From NCBI GenBank assembly GCA_009692185.1, contig SHZT01000002.1, positions 159,455-223,454 of the forward strand: a DNA stretch of 64,000 nt. Direction: 5' to 3'. Positions 26,415-36,164 of the stretch are shown one piece after another. The translations under genes were made by a program, and so were the position numbers. The stretch is from Gemmatimonadota bacterium. GTDB lineage: Bacteria; Gemmatimonadota; Gemmatimonadetes; Gemmatimonadales; GWC2-71-9. The notes beneath the pieces were generated by a model. That model saw only the letters and a program-made list of their open reading frames with translations, made no database searches and was not told the DNA's origin. Position 1 is the stretch's first letter. Each line of letters opens with the position of its first letter.

Positions 26415-28631
26415 TCAAGGAGCTTTGCCCGTCACCGTGAGGCTCACGGGTCGCGCGTGACGCGCGTCACCGGAGACGTTTTCCACCGAGACGGAAAGGC
26501 GGTACTTCCCGGGGTCGAGCGAGCCGAGGTTCACGGTCTGGCGCACGCGGGTGGGCACGCCATCGGCGGCGCCTTCGAACGCCAGGCTGACGGGTATGCG
26601 CCGTCCACCGAAGAGCCCAAGGAAACCGCCACGCCCGTCTCGCGCGATTTCGATCCGGCTCCGGTACCGTTCGCCAGTCTGGATGCCGTGAATCTCATAG
26701 TACACCTCGAGGCTCGACCCCTCGGGATAGGTCATGGTCGCCGACAGCGGAATCGTGTCGGCGCCGGCCAGCCAGGACACCCCTTCACCCCGCCGGCCGA
26801 CCAGGACATCACTCAGCGCGAATGCCCCCGTTCCCAAGGCGGGCACGACGAGGCTGTCCAGCGCAATCACCGAGCCCGCGTCGGCGTTCGGCTGCGATAC
26901 GACCATTCGCACGTGGTAGCGGCCGGGCGGCAGGTCCAGCGTCGCCAAGCCGTTCAACTGCTCGCGCGCATCGAGCGAGCGCGGGGCGCCGAACGCACGG
27001 ACCGTGTCCCGGACGACGACATCCCCGTTCTCGCCCCGGGCCGCGAGCCGGATCGCCAGCGGATACACGACGCTTTCGCCTCGCCGCTCCGCGGTCAGCG
27101 CGGAGCCGGCCAGCGCAAAGGGCACGAGGAGCGTGGCGCCCCCGTCCCGTCCCCCGACGACCAGGTCCCGGACGGCCGGGGCCAGCGGCCGGGCGAACCG
27201 GAGCGCGTAGTTGTCAGTGGTCGTGCCCACGTGGATCGCCTCGCGGCCCCGGGAGCGCGCGCGCGCGAGTTCCGAACCGCGGTTGGCATACGAGCCGGGA
27301 CCGCCGAGGCGCTGGTAGAGCGGATCCATGGCGGACCGGGACTCGAACAGCCCCGCGGTGAGTGAGGCGTTGCCGCTCGCCGCCGCAGTGATCGCGACCC
27401 GGGCGCCGTACGCGTCCGCCAGGCTCTCGACCAGCTTGAAATCGTCCACGTCGTCGCGGGCCACGAAATGGAAGACGAGGCTCGCGCCGCCACCCAGGTA
27501 CTGCCACGATTCGTTCGGCTCCACGGCGGGTGAACTGTACGTGGCGCGCCGGTCCGGCTCCCCGTGCCGCAGGTAAATGACGCCGCGATCGTCGAGCTCA
27601 TCCTGTTCACTGCGGAACCGCTCTGTGATGTCGTAGTGCCGGTGCCGGCTCACGAGGTGATAGTGCCGGAGCGCATAGAAATAGCGGCGATAGTGCTCGG
27701 CGATGCGATCGCCCGGCCGCCGGCCATCGTCCGCGTCGCGCCGGGCCCAGAAGCGCTCCAGCCACCGTCGCCCGGCCCCGCCGGCGTCCAGCGAGTCGAA
27801 CGCCGCGAGCTCGGCTGGGGTGGTGATCCAGGCGAGGTCCGCGCGAAACAGCGCGCGCGCGTCCGGAGAAAGGGGCCGGTCCGCGGCCGCGTAGTAGGTC
27901 GCGATCGCTTCCGGGGTGCGCCGCAGGTAGAAGTGCGAGCGGGCGATCTCGAACAGGCCGACGCCCGAGTCCCCGCCGACCGTGAGGTAACGCTGGAATG
28001 CGGCCAGCGCCGAGTCGCCTTCACCAGACTCGCGCTCGACCCGGCCGCGGGCGAGTTGCAGCGCGGGAACGCTACCCGCCGCCGTCGCGGCGGCCTCCCG
28101 CAGGGCATCCCGTGCCACGTCGAGCCGCGCACCCACCCGTTGGCGCATGGCGGTGTGAGCGAGGTCGATGACCGCCAGCGCGAACGTCGGGTCCGCGCGG
28201 GTCGCGCGGGCAAGTGCGCGCGCGGCCTTCGACAGGTAGTCCTGCCCCAGGACCTGCCGGAGGTTTTCCAGCGCGATCACCTGGTGTTCGCCGAGCGACA
28301 GTTCCGCCAACCCGAGCCCGTACCACGGATAGGGCCACTCGGGGGCGAGCTCGGACGCCCACTCGAACTCCGAGGCCGCGTCGTCATAGTGCCGCGTGAC
28401 GCCCGTGATCTCGCCCAGCCAGTGCGCCATGAAGCCGAGTTCGACATGGAGGAGGGTGCTGTCCCGGTGCAGTCTCGCCCTCGCGATGAGCTGCTGCTCG
28501 CGGGCGAGAAGCGCGGTGGAGTCGGATTGCTGGGCAAGCGAGTCCCGCATCCGCTCGAGCCCCGCGCGCTGCTCAGTGCCCTGCGCCCGCGCCGTTTCGG
28601 CCGCGTGCATGAATGCGACAACAATCCGCAC
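26415..28631 (-). CDS. GWxTD-domain protein with N-terminal repeats
   Basis: The 738-aa protein has an N-terminal helical repeat region (about 40-250, TPR-like, with YPWYGLGLAELSLGEH), then the GWxTD-type domain: RFWARRDADD, YHLVSRHRHYDITERF and ELDDRGVIYLRHGEPDRRATY. The Trp-x-Thr-Asp motif itself is replaced by a DELDDRG variant, so it is a divergent member. The function of GWxTD proteins is unknown; they are common in Gemmatimonadota and related phyla. A Sec signal is poorly formed; the start is GTG at 28631 or ATG at 28610. Confidence 0.75.
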   Translation of the reverse strand: MRIVVAFMHAAETARAQGTEQRAGLERMRDSLAQQSDSTALLAREQQLIARARLHRDSTLLHVELGFMAHWLGEITGVTRHYDDAASEFEWASELAPEWPYPWYGLGLAELSLGEHQVIALENLRQVLGQDYLSKAARALARATRADPTFALAVIDLAHTAMRQRVGARLDVARDALREAAATAAGSVPALQLARGRVERESGEGDSALAAFQRYLTVGGDSGVGLFEIARSHFYLRRTPEAIATYYAAADRPLSPDARALFRADLAWITTPAELAAFDSLDAGGAGRRWLERFWARRDADDGRRPGDRIAEHYRRYFYALRHYHLVSRHRHYDITERFRSEQDELDDRGVIYLRHGEPDRRATYSSPAVEPNESWQYLGGGASLVFHFVARDDVDDFKLVESLADAYGARVAITAAASGNASLTAGLFESRSAMDPLYQRLGGPGSYANRGSELARARSRGREAIHVGTTTDNYALRFARPLAPAVRDLVVGGRDGGATLLVPFALAGSALTAERRGESVVYPLAIRLAARGENGDVVVRDTVRAFGAPRSLDAREQLNGLATLDLPPGRYHVRMVVSQPNADAGSVIALDSLVVPALGTGAFALSDVLVGRRGEGVSWLAGADTIPLSATMTYPEGSSLEVYYEIHGIQTGERYRSRIEIARDGRGGFLGLFGGRRIPVSLAFEGAADGVPTRVRQTVNLGSLDPGKYRLSVSVENVSGDARHARPVSLTVTGKAP

Positions 28632-28657
28632 TATCCGCCTATCCGCCTATCCGCCTA
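28631..28657. repeat. 8-bp tandem repeat, 3.4 copies
   Basis: CTATCCGC is repeated three times in succession with a final CTA. It fills the space between the stop codon of the upstream gene (its TAG is part of the last unit) and the GTG start of the GWxTD gene, so copy-number change would alter the stop-start spacing by 8 nt steps without touching either coding frame. Confidence 0.8.
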
Positions 28658-31468
28658 GAACGCCGACCCAAGTGCGAGGTACCAGCGCGTGCCTCCCGGA
28701 GTTCCGTTCACCCGGCTCGTGAGCGCCCGGGCAACCCCGGCCCGAACGCGAAGGGGTGTATCGAAATTGATGCCCCAGTCCGACACCAGTTCCGCCCCAA
28801 TATCCCGGTACCGGGCCAGGTTGACCGGCCCGGCCCCCCAACCGCCGCCAGCCTCTCCAAACAGGGACGCCGACACCTTGTCCAGGGCCAGGGGGAGCCT
28901 CGGAATACCCCGTGCTATAAGGAATAGGGGAATTCGGAGCTCCGCGGCCCCGACGACCGCCCGGTTGTATCCGGCCGAAAACCGGTCGTAGCCGCGGAGC
29001 GGAAACTCACGGCCGCCCCCTCCGATCGACACACCCGGCACCACGGTGTAGATGTCGCTCGATTCGCCGCCCATCCCAAACCTCTGCGGAGGTCGCGTAC
29101 CGCCCGACGCCGCACCCGCCACCCGCAGGGCAAGTACCCACCGCGCGAATCCCGGCAATGGCAGCGCGAGGTAGCCACGAAGGGCCGCGTGGACTTCATG
29201 CGCCCACCTCGTGCTGTCCATCTCCCACCGGTGTCGGTAGAACCCCGTCAGGACCACGCCGTTCTCGGTCGAGATGGCAAGTGCCCTGGAGTTGAACCGC
29301 CCCAGCCGGAGCGAAACGATTCCGCCGCCAAGCGTGGGGTTGTACGCGTGGACTTGGGACGCGATCGAATCGTCGACTGAAAGGGCTTCTTGCCGGAATT
29401 CCGCGCCCAGCCGGAGCGATGCATCCGTCCGCCACCGTCGCCTGCGCACTGAGATCCCGAACCCGCCGACGTTGTCCCGTGAGTAGACGGGAAACGTGCG
29501 TGGGCCCAACTGGACAACACCGCCCGAACCCCAAGCCTGCGACGCCGAAGCATCGAGCGTGACATTGGCCCAGCGGGTGTAGGCCGTGGCCAGTCCCCAT
29601 TCCCAGCGGTCGTTCTCCAGCGCATGAGCGAGCGCAACACGGTACGCCGAGCGCCCAACCTGGTCGCCGGCAGATGTCACACCGCCGACAAACGTGCCCG
29701 CGGTGCCACCGTCGTGCGCCACCGGCCACCACCACGCGGGCAACAACGCGGGCCACGGCCGGTAGCCGGACTCGCGCATGGCGACCTCCGGCGCCTCGGT
29801 GAACGGAACGACCCCGGCGACCGCGGCATCGGCCGCGCCCGGGGCGGCCGCTCGGGACACGACGGCGTAGCCATCATTCAAGACGGTCGCATAGAACAGC
29901 GTGCCGTCGAGACCCAACGACGGCTCCCGCGCGCCGCCCTTGTCGCGGGTGAACTGCATCAGTTCGCCCGTGGCCACGCGGAACCCATAGATCTGTGGCA
30001 GTCCCCCGCGCTCGGAGGCGAACACCACCATTCCTCCATCCGGGGTCCATACGGGGTCTTCGTCCAGCGCGGCATCGTCGGTGATGCGGCGGGCCTCTCC
30101 CGGTGACCCTGCCGGCCACATGACGATGTCCCAGCGTCCGTCCGCGTGGCGCCCGCCCGCCAGCCACCGTCCGTCGGGAGACATCGCGAGCCGCGACCAT
30201 GCGTCCGCGTCCGGCGCCGCGAGAAGCGCCACGGTGTCCGCGCCGACCCGCACCAGCGTCGTGCCACCCGGCGTCATCCGCACCGCGCCGACGCTTGTGT
30301 CACTCAAGGCGAATGGGCGGGTGAGCCGGGTCTCGCGCGCCGCCTTGCGCCAGGTTGAACCAGGCCGCCAGCGGTAGAGATCGCTCCGGATTTCCACCGG
30401 AGAATGGAACTCGAGCTGGGCCACGACCAGGTCGGCGCCGACCCACGTGAGCTCGACCTCCGCCGTCACCTCGTGCCGGCCGACTTCCGCCCAGGTGCGC
30501 GTGTCCCGCACTACGACGTCACTCGTGCGTTTGCCATCCGCGTCCACGTAGGCGATCCACCGGCCATCGGGAGAGACCCGGGGCCGGGGTTCGACCCGAA
30601 GGCCGCGGATCAACACGCCCGTGGAATCGGCGTTACTGGAATCCCTGCCCCAGCTCTCGCGAAACGCCGTCCACCCCGGGTGGAGTCGCGCCCCACCGCC
30701 CTTCGCGAGCGGCGCTGAGAGATCCAGGGGCCACAGCCGTCGTGAGGTGCTCTCGATGAAACGCGGAACGACCTGGCTGCCGAACGTCCGGGTCTCCCAC
30801 TCGAAAAAATGGGACCCATAGACGTAGGGACCGAGGCCGGCGGGCCACTTGGCGCTCGCGAATGTCGCGTCCTCCGGCGCGGGGAACCGCCCGGCGTTCG
30901 CCGCGGCGTTCAGGACCTGGCGATGGAAACCGCCGCGCAGGCGCCCTCCATCGGTGAGGCGCGACTCGTAATAGACGGCGAGTCCCTCGGTCACCCACGA
31001 GGGGCGGTACGCGTTGGGAAAGAGGCCGGGGGCACGGCCAAACCCCGCCTGGAGCACGCGCCAGATACCGGCGCTCCGGTCCAGGTGAAACACGTGGGTC
31101 AGTTCGTGCGTGATCACCAGCCGGAACCAGTCGTCGTAACGCGCGAGGCCCGACTCGCCCGCCGGGGGCGTGAGGTAGACGTTCACCTGGTTGCGCGGGA
31201 ACACGACCGTGGACCCGTTGGCAAAGTCCACGTTGTCGTACAGGACGAGATCCACCGTACCACGGGGAGGGACCAACTCGCGCGAGAGTGCGGCCCAGGC
31301 GCGTTCCGCCTCGCGGCCGGCGAGGAGCGCCAGCGGCGCGTGCTCCGCGCGCGCGTGAATCCGGAAGTGCAGTGTGTGCCAGGTGCGCCAGTGACCGCGG
31401 GGATCGGTCTGGGCACGCACGTCGGCCGCCCATAGGCACAACAGGGCGATCCCGAGTAGCCGCCTCAC
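28655..31468 (-). CDS. MA-like metallopeptidase/propeller/outer-membrane barrel protein
   Basis: The 937-aa protein has a signal peptide (VRRLLGIALLCLWAADVRAQ, GTG start overlapping the amidase stop), a zincin domain with H121-E122 and H125 (HELTH) plus a downstream Glu161, then a TolB-like WD40 propeller (about residues 290-600: repeats such as DADAWSRLAMSPDGRWLAGG), and a C-terminal region with alternating strands that looks like an outer-membrane barrel (final residues FALGSAF-like, WYLALGSAF). This suggests a surface protease whose substrate enters through the barrel, though no substrate is known. It is similar in plan to peptidase-MA/propeller proteins of Gemmatimonadota. Confidence 0.72.
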   Translation of the reverse strand: MRRLLGIALLCLWAADVRAQTDPRGHWRTWHTLHFRIHARAEHAPLALLAGREAERAWAALSRELVPPRGTVDLVLYDNVDFANGSTVVFPRNQVNVYLTPPAGESGLARYDDWFRLVITHELTHVFHLDRSAGIWRVLQAGFGRAPGLFPNAYRPSWVTEGLAVYYESRLTDGGRLRGGFHRQVLNAAANAGRFPAPEDATFASAKWPAGLGPYVYGSHFFEWETRTFGSQVVPRFIESTSRRLWPLDLSAPLAKGGGARLHPGWTAFRESWGRDSSNADSTGVLIRGLRVEPRPRVSPDGRWIAYVDADGKRTSDVVVRDTRTWAEVGRHEVTAEVELTWVGADLVVAQLEFHSPVEIRSDLYRWRPGSTWRKAARETRLTRPFALSDTSVGAVRMTPGGTTLVRVGADTVALLAAPDADAWSRLAMSPDGRWLAGGRHADGRWDIVMWPAGSPGEARRITDDAALDEDPVWTPDGGMVVFASERGGLPQIYGFRVATGELMQFTRDKGGAREPSLGLDGTLFYATVLNDGYAVVSRAAAPGAADAAVAGVVPFTEAPEVAMRESGYRPWPALLPAWWWPVAHDGGTAGTFVGGVTSAGDQVGRSAYRVALAHALENDRWEWGLATAYTRWANVTLDASASQAWGSGGVVQLGPRTFPVYSRDNVGGFGISVRRRRWRTDASLRLGAEFRQEALSVDDSIASQVHAYNPTLGGGIVSLRLGRFNSRALAISTENGVVLTGFYRHRWEMDSTRWAHEVHAALRGYLALPLPGFARWVLALRVAGAASGGTRPPQRFGMGGESSDIYTVVPGVSIGGGGREFPLRGYDRFSAGYNRAVVGAAELRIPLFLIARGIPRLPLALDKVSASLFGEAGGGWGAGPVNLARYRDIGAELVSDWGINFDTPLRVRAGVARALTSRVNGTPGGTRWYLALGSAF

Positions 31469-33438
31469 GGCGTGGTGCCCGCGCGCCCCCGGAGGAACTC
31501 GACAATTCCGTCTACCACGCCGCGCGCGTACCGCTCCTGGCCTGCCGGAGACGTGAGCAGGGCTTCCTGCTCCGGGATCATGATGAACAGCCCCTCGGTG
31601 AGCGCGGACGGCATCCACGTCGGCCGGGCCATCGCGAGGTCGCCCCGCCCTACTCCCAAGTCCCGGAGCCCGAACTGCTTCACGATCGCCCGGTTGAGCG
31701 CGCGGGCGAGCGGCTCGCTCCGTGGCTGGTAGTAGTAGACGCTGGTGCCGCTGTTCACGAACGGATTTACACCGTCGGGCAAGGCGTTGGCGTGAATCGA
31801 GATCAGGATATCGGCATCCGCCCGTTCGGCGATGCGCAGGCGCTCGACCAGGTCCATCGGCGCATCGGTATCCCGAATCAGCGTCGTCTGGGCGCCGAGG
31901 GCGTCGAGCATCGCCTTGGCGCGGCGCGCGATGGCGAGCACGACCGGGGCCTCGTAATTCCCGTTGGGCCCCGTCGCGCCGGCGGGGGGATGCCCAGGGT
32001 CAAGCGCAATCTTTCGGCCGGCAAGCGGACGCGTCGGGTCAATGACCGGCGGCCGCCGCACTTCCAGCACGAGCGTCGTGCCGGACCATGACGTTCGGTA
32101 CCCCCACACCGGCTGGGTCAGTTCGACCGTGACCATTGCTTCGTCTTCGACCGGCTGGGAAAACGAGATCGTCCTGACCAGAGGATCCGTGCCGCCGTAG
32201 CGCACGAAGTCCATGTCCGCGGCGACACCATAGAAACGAAGCGCGAGCGCCCGATCAGTCTCTTCCACCCGAAACGGCACCCGGGCGGTGAGCGGCACGC
32301 GGAGCGTGACTGAACGGTCTCCGGGCACGAGCCTCGGCGAGCTGGCGATGCCGGTCGCGGCGGAGACTTCGGGCGAGAGCGGCTGGATGTCCACCGCGTC
32401 TACCCACGCCACCGTACCGCGGGAGAGCTGGAGGCGCGCCTGCCCATTCCAGCGCCCGCTCACCGCCGCGAGCGTGCCGTTCGGGAAGAACCAGTGATAC
32501 GTGCCATCGGGCGACGGCCGGCCAGCGAGACTCGAGTCGGTCTTGCCCGTATGCGCGGTGTCGTCGTTGACCACAACCATCTGCAGGCGCGCGGGGTCAA
32601 TCACCCCGACCCGCAGCGGCCAGCGCTGGCGCACGGTGTCCGCGCCAAACGCGACTTCGACAAACGCCCAGCCGGAATCCTCGGGCGCTACGGACAGTGG
32701 CGACATGGCCGGGCCGGGATCGGGCCCGAACGCCCCGGTCCACCGGCCGACATATCGCTCCGGTCGCTCCGGCATTCGCACCGGATCGATCGTGGTGCCG
32801 AAGGCGATTTGACCCCACGGCACCTCGTCGGCCGAGGTGTCGGGCACGAGCGGAAGAACGCGCCCGCCCGGAAGCAGGATGCGGGCGCTGCTGCCGGACG
32901 CGGCGCGAACGGATAGCCGTATCTCCTCACCGGGCCGCACCCAGCGTCCGCCCGCAGGAGAGAACGACGTCGTATCCACCCAGACGTTCGCGCCCATGGG
33001 CGGGCGGAACCGGGGCGGCAGGTAGGCAACGAGGGAGGCACGCGCGGTGTCCGCCGCGGTAACGGCCACGAGGTCGAACCGTGCGAGCGTGTCCGCGGGC
33101 AGCGGCAACCAGGCGATCCAGGCACCGGTGGCATACACGGGGACCGGAGTCCCGTTGACGGTCAGGCGCGCATCACCCTGGCCAACCGATCCGAAAACGA
33201 ATGCCGAGTCCCGCGACTGAATGCGCTCGGTCGGCGAGGTGTAGATGAACAGCGTGTCGCCGGCGGTGACCCGTTGCGCTTCCTTCGGGTAGGCGACGGA
33301 GATACGAAGCGGAGCGGTGGCAACGGGCGGCGGGGTCAGCGGAGCCGGTCCGGGCACTCCTCCAACGTGGCCTCTGCAGGCGCTCAAACTCAGGGCGGCG
33401 GCCATCGCGTTGACCGCAGAAAAAGACCGTCGCGGCAT
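31465..33438 (-). CDS. N-acetylmuramoyl-L-alanine amidase lipoprotein
   Basis: The 657-aa product begins MPRRSFSAVNAMAAALSLSA followed by Cys, a lipoprotein signal. About 400 residues of beta-rich domains follow, then the Amidase_3 catalytic domain at the C-terminus: KIALDPGHPPAGATG, a downstream Glu (NGNYE), SIHANALPDG and LTEGLFIMIPEQEALL, which provide the zinc His/Glu/His and catalytic Glu. It cleaves the amide between MurNAc and L-Ala in peptidoglycan. The long N-terminal part probably binds the wall. It opens the 33.4-24 kb minus-strand run. Confidence 0.9.
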   Translation of the reverse strand: MPRRSFSAVNAMAAALSLSACRGHVGGVPGPAPLTPPPVATAPLRISVAYPKEAQRVTAGDTLFIYTSPTERIQSRDSAFVFGSVGQGDARLTVNGTPVPVYATGAWIAWLPLPADTLARFDLVAVTAADTARASLVAYLPPRFRPPMGANVWVDTTSFSPAGGRWVRPGEEIRLSVRAASGSSARILLPGGRVLPLVPDTSADEVPWGQIAFGTTIDPVRMPERPERYVGRWTGAFGPDPGPAMSPLSVAPEDSGWAFVEVAFGADTVRQRWPLRVGVIDPARLQMVVVNDDTAHTGKTDSSLAGRPSPDGTYHWFFPNGTLAAVSGRWNGQARLQLSRGTVAWVDAVDIQPLSPEVSAATGIASSPRLVPGDRSVTLRVPLTARVPFRVEETDRALALRFYGVAADMDFVRYGGTDPLVRTISFSQPVEDEAMVTVELTQPVWGYRTSWSGTTLVLEVRRPPVIDPTRPLAGRKIALDPGHPPAGATGPNGNYEAPVVLAIARRAKAMLDALGAQTTLIRDTDAPMDLVERLRIAERADADILISIHANALPDGVNPFVNSGTSVYYYQPRSEPLARALNRAIVKQFGLRDLGVGRGDLAMARPTWMPSALTEGLFIMIPEQEALLTSPAGQERYARGVVDGIVEFLRGRAGTTP

Positions 33439-33484
33439 CGCGGAACCTAAACTCACGCAAGAACCTACGTCAATTTCCCGCGAG

Positions 33485-33513
33485 TTGACCACTCTCCGGG
33501 CGGGCTGTAAGAT
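33485..33513 (+). promoter_or_regulatory. sigma70-type promoter candidate for the FHA/kinase operon
   Basis: TTGACC (33485-33490) and TAAGAT (33508-33513) are spaced by 17 nt. TTGACC matches the -35 consensus in five of six positions, the -10 in four of six. It lies in the divergent region between the amidase gene and the FHA gene, about 100 nt before the latter's start. Confidence 0.45.
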
Positions 33514-33618
33514 TGGGCGCTCCACTATGCCCCGGCGGACCGAGGTTCGTCGGCGCGTGTTCGTCTGCCCACACACTGTGCCGCGATAACAACGACGTGC
33601 TCCTCACTGCAGGAATCC

Positions 33619-34503
33619 GTGGGACTCGCCGCGACGGGTGCGGTGAACGCCACTCCGTGTCCCAGCTGCGGCACGCTCATCGCGCCGGGGCTCGCGTTCT
33701 GCGCCGCGTGCGGCACCCGCACACCGCAGAGGCAGGCGGGCGCGGGCCCGACTTGCCGGAACTGCGGCACGCCTGCCGCAGCGGGCGCCAAGTTCTGCGG
33801 GGTGTGCGGCACCGTCATGGGCTCATCGAGGATCGAACGCCCGGTGGGTGCGGGTCCTCGCGGTGTCGCACTCAACATCGTGGACGAGGGCGGCACCATC
33901 CTGGGCCGCCACGAAATCACCAATGACGAAACCACCGTAGGCCGCGGCGACGCGACCATTTCATTTCCCGACGACCTCTTCCTCTCGCCGCTCCACGCCA
34001 AGCTGACGCTCAAGGACGGCCGGCTCTTGCTGCGGGATCTCGGCAGCCGCAACAACACCTGGCATTTCATCGAGGAGCCGCACCGCATGGTGGACAGCGA
34101 CGTACTCCTCATCGGTTCGCAAATGATCCGGTTCAAACGGCTCGGGTACCCGGGCCCGCACCCGCCGGAGCATGACTCGACACGCCGCATGGGGAGCCTC
34201 ATTCCCAGCGCCGACATCGCCCGGCTCACCCAGGTTCGCGCTGATGGCAGCGAGCGCGACGTGTGCCACCTGTCCCCGGGGCGCCATCTCACGATCGGCC
34301 GGGAGAAGGGCGACTGGCTCTTCCCCTTCGATCCCTCGATGAGTTCGACCCACGCCCAGATCCGCTCGGAAGACGCGGACTTCGTGGTGGTGGACGCGGG
34401 CAGCCGGAACGGCGTCGCGGTCGCGGTGCGGGGAGAAATCCCCCTGCGGAACGGATCCCGCATGCTGGTGGGCGACAAGCTCATGCGCGTGGAAATGGCA
34501 TGA
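33619..34503 (+). CDS. zinc-ribbon protein with two FHA domains
   Basis: The 294-aa protein has two N-terminal zinc ribbons (CPSCGTLIAPGLAFCAACG and CRNCG-FCGVCG), a first FHA domain (about 88-175: TTVGRGDATISFPDDLFLSP, RDLGSRNNTW) and a second one (about 200-290: LTIGREKGDWLFPFDPSMSS, VVDAGSRNGVAVAV). FHA domains bind phosphothreonine, so this is a likely adaptor of the downstream kinase. It starts with GTG and overlaps the kinase gene by 4 nt (ATGA). The combination of zinc ribbons and double FHA without an enzyme domain is notable. Confidence 0.88.
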   Translation: MGLAATGAVNATPCPSCGTLIAPGLAFCAACGTRTPQRQAGAGPTCRNCGTPAAAGAKFCGVCGTVMGSSRIERPVGAGPRGVALNIVDEGGTILGRHEITNDETTVGRGDATISFPDDLFLSPLHAKLTLKDGRLLLRDLGSRNNTWHFIEEPHRMVDSDVLLIGSQMIRFKRLGYPGPHPPEHDSTRRMGSLIPSADIARLTQVRADGSERDVCHLSPGRHLTIGREKGDWLFPFDPSMSSTHAQIRSEDADFVVVDAGSRNGVAVAVRGEIPLRNGSRMLVGDKLMRVEMA

Positions 34504-36164
34504 AGGTCTGCTCGACCTGCGGCAAGCAGTGGCCCGACGAGCAGAAGTTCTGCCCGAACGACGGCTCGGCCCTCCGGTCCGCCGGCGGCTCGGCCGACCT
34601 GGTGGGCAGCGTCATCGCGGGCAACTATCACATCCAGAAGAAGCTGGGTGAAGGCGGCATGGGCGCCGTGTACCTCGGCGAGCACGTGAAGATGGGCCGG
34701 AAGAGCGCCATCAAGGTCATGACGCAGTCCATGGCCCACGATCCGGACGCGATCGCCCGATTCAATCGCGAAGCGACCAACGCATCCCGCATCAACCATC
34801 CCAACGTCTGCGCGATCTACGATTTCGGCGAAACGCCCGACGGCCTGATCTACCTCGCCATGGAGTTCATCGAGGGCGGCTCGCTGAGCAGCGTCATCGA
34901 GGAGGGCGCCATGGCGCCGGCCCGCGCCGCAAGGATCCTGGAGCAGGCGGGCGACGCGCTGTCGGCCGCGCACGACTTGGGCATCGTCCACCGGGATCTC
35001 AAGCCCGACAACATCATGATCACCAAGGGCAAGGACGGTGACGTGGTGAAGGTGGTGGACTTCGGCATCGCCAAGGCCATGGGCGGCGAAGAGGGCCAGA
35101 AAGTCACCAAGACCGGCCTGGTGGTCGGCACGCCCGAGTATATGAGCCCCGAACAGCTCTCCGGTGACACGCTCGACGGCCGGAGCGACATCTATTCGCT
35201 GGCGCTGGTGTTCTATCGCATGCTGACCGGCACCCTGCCCTTCCTGGCGGACAGCGCGCAGGAAACCATGATCAAGCGGCTCACCGACGATCCCTTGCCG
35301 CTCAACGAGGCCATGCCCGGGGCCAATTTCCCCGCTCGGCTCCAGGCGGTGATGGACCGCGCCCTGACCCGCATGCCGGCCGACCGCTATACCAGCGCGG
35401 CCGAATTTGCGCACGACGCGGCGGCGGCGCTCGAAGGCGTGGAGCGTCCGTCGGCGGTGCCGATCACCGAGGGCGCGACCCAGATGATCGACGCGGCCAA
35501 GACGGCGCAAATCGCGCAGACCCGGGTCGGCGGCGGCAAGGGCAAGACGGCGATCAAGACACCGGAAACGCCCATGCCTCAGCCGGTGGTGGCGGCACCG
35601 AAGAAGAAATCGTCCATGGCTATGATCGCGGCGATCGTCGGCGTGGTGGTCGGCGGCGGTGGCGCCGCCGCGGTCATGCTGCGCCCAACGCCGGGGGCGA
35701 ATGGAGACCAGAAGCAGGTGACCAGCCCTGTGACGGATGACACGGCAAACAAGGGGACGGTGAGCGATCCTGTGGTCGGAACTCCTAATCCAGGTACCCA
35801 GCGGCCGGTGACGCGGCCTGATCCCGTTCGACCCACGGGACAACCGGGAAACACCCAGACAACAACGTCGGCGGCGGTAGTATCACGACCGGATAGCGGT
35901 GCAATAGACAGGGAACTGACAGACCTTCTTGATCAAGTCATCGACGAGACCACGCGGCTCAAGGCCCGCAACCGGGCCGAAAAGATCTACGACATGGTCG
36001 GGGTGCCCCCGGTTCTGCGCGCGGATGCCGCGTCCCTGGTGGCGCAGGCGTTCCAGGAAGACGGGCAGAAGGATGCTGCCTGTCGATGGATCGGCGTTGC
36101 CAAGAATCTCTGGGCGTCGAAGCCGTTGTATTCGAACCTGCAACAGCGATTTGGCTGCCCGTGA
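34500..36164 (+). CDS. Ser/Thr protein kinase with zinc-ribbon-like N-terminus
   Basis: The 554-aa product starts MKVCSTCGKQWPDEQKFCPN with a Cys4-Cys7-Cys18 ribbon in which the fourth ligand position is Asp21. Then follow a kinase domain (G-loop GEGGMG, Lys in KSAIKVM, IVHRDLKPDNIM, DFGIAKAM, GTPEYMSPEQ), a Pro/Thr-rich linker and one membrane helix (MIAAIVGVVVGGGGAAAVM), and a short helical extracellular tail. It is distinct from the kinase at 25 kb. PP2C and FHA genes are next door, so this is the writer of a phosphosignalling module. Confidence 0.92.
   Translation: MKVCSTCGKQWPDEQKFCPNDGSALRSAGGSADLVGSVIAGNYHIQKKLGEGGMGAVYLGEHVKMGRKSAIKVMTQSMAHDPDAIARFNREATNASRINHPNVCAIYDFGETPDGLIYLAMEFIEGGSLSSVIEEGAMAPARAARILEQAGDALSAAHDLGIVHRDLKPDNIMITKGKDGDVVKVVDFGIAKAMGGEEGQKVTKTGLVVGTPEYMSPEQLSGDTLDGRSDIYSLALVFYRMLTGTLPFLADSAQETMIKRLTDDPLPLNEAMPGANFPARLQAVMDRALTRMPADRYTSAAEFAHDAAAALEGVERPSAVPITEGATQMIDAAKTAQIAQTRVGGGKGKTAIKTPETPMPQPVVAAPKKKSSMAMIAAIVGVVVGGGGAAAVMLRPTPGANGDQKQVTSPVTDDTANKGTVSDPVVGTPNPGTQRPVTRPDPVRPTGQPGNTQTTTSAAVVSRPDSGAIDRELTDLLDQVIDETTRLKARNRAEKIYDMVGVPPVLRADAASLVAQAFQEDGQKDAACRWIGVAKNLWASKPLYSNLQQRFGCP

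Noticed and set aside
33525-35843. A minus-strand open frame of more than 700 codons through the FHA and kinase genes
   Set aside because: The plus strand encodes clear FHA and kinase motifs across the same span, so this is shadow coding.
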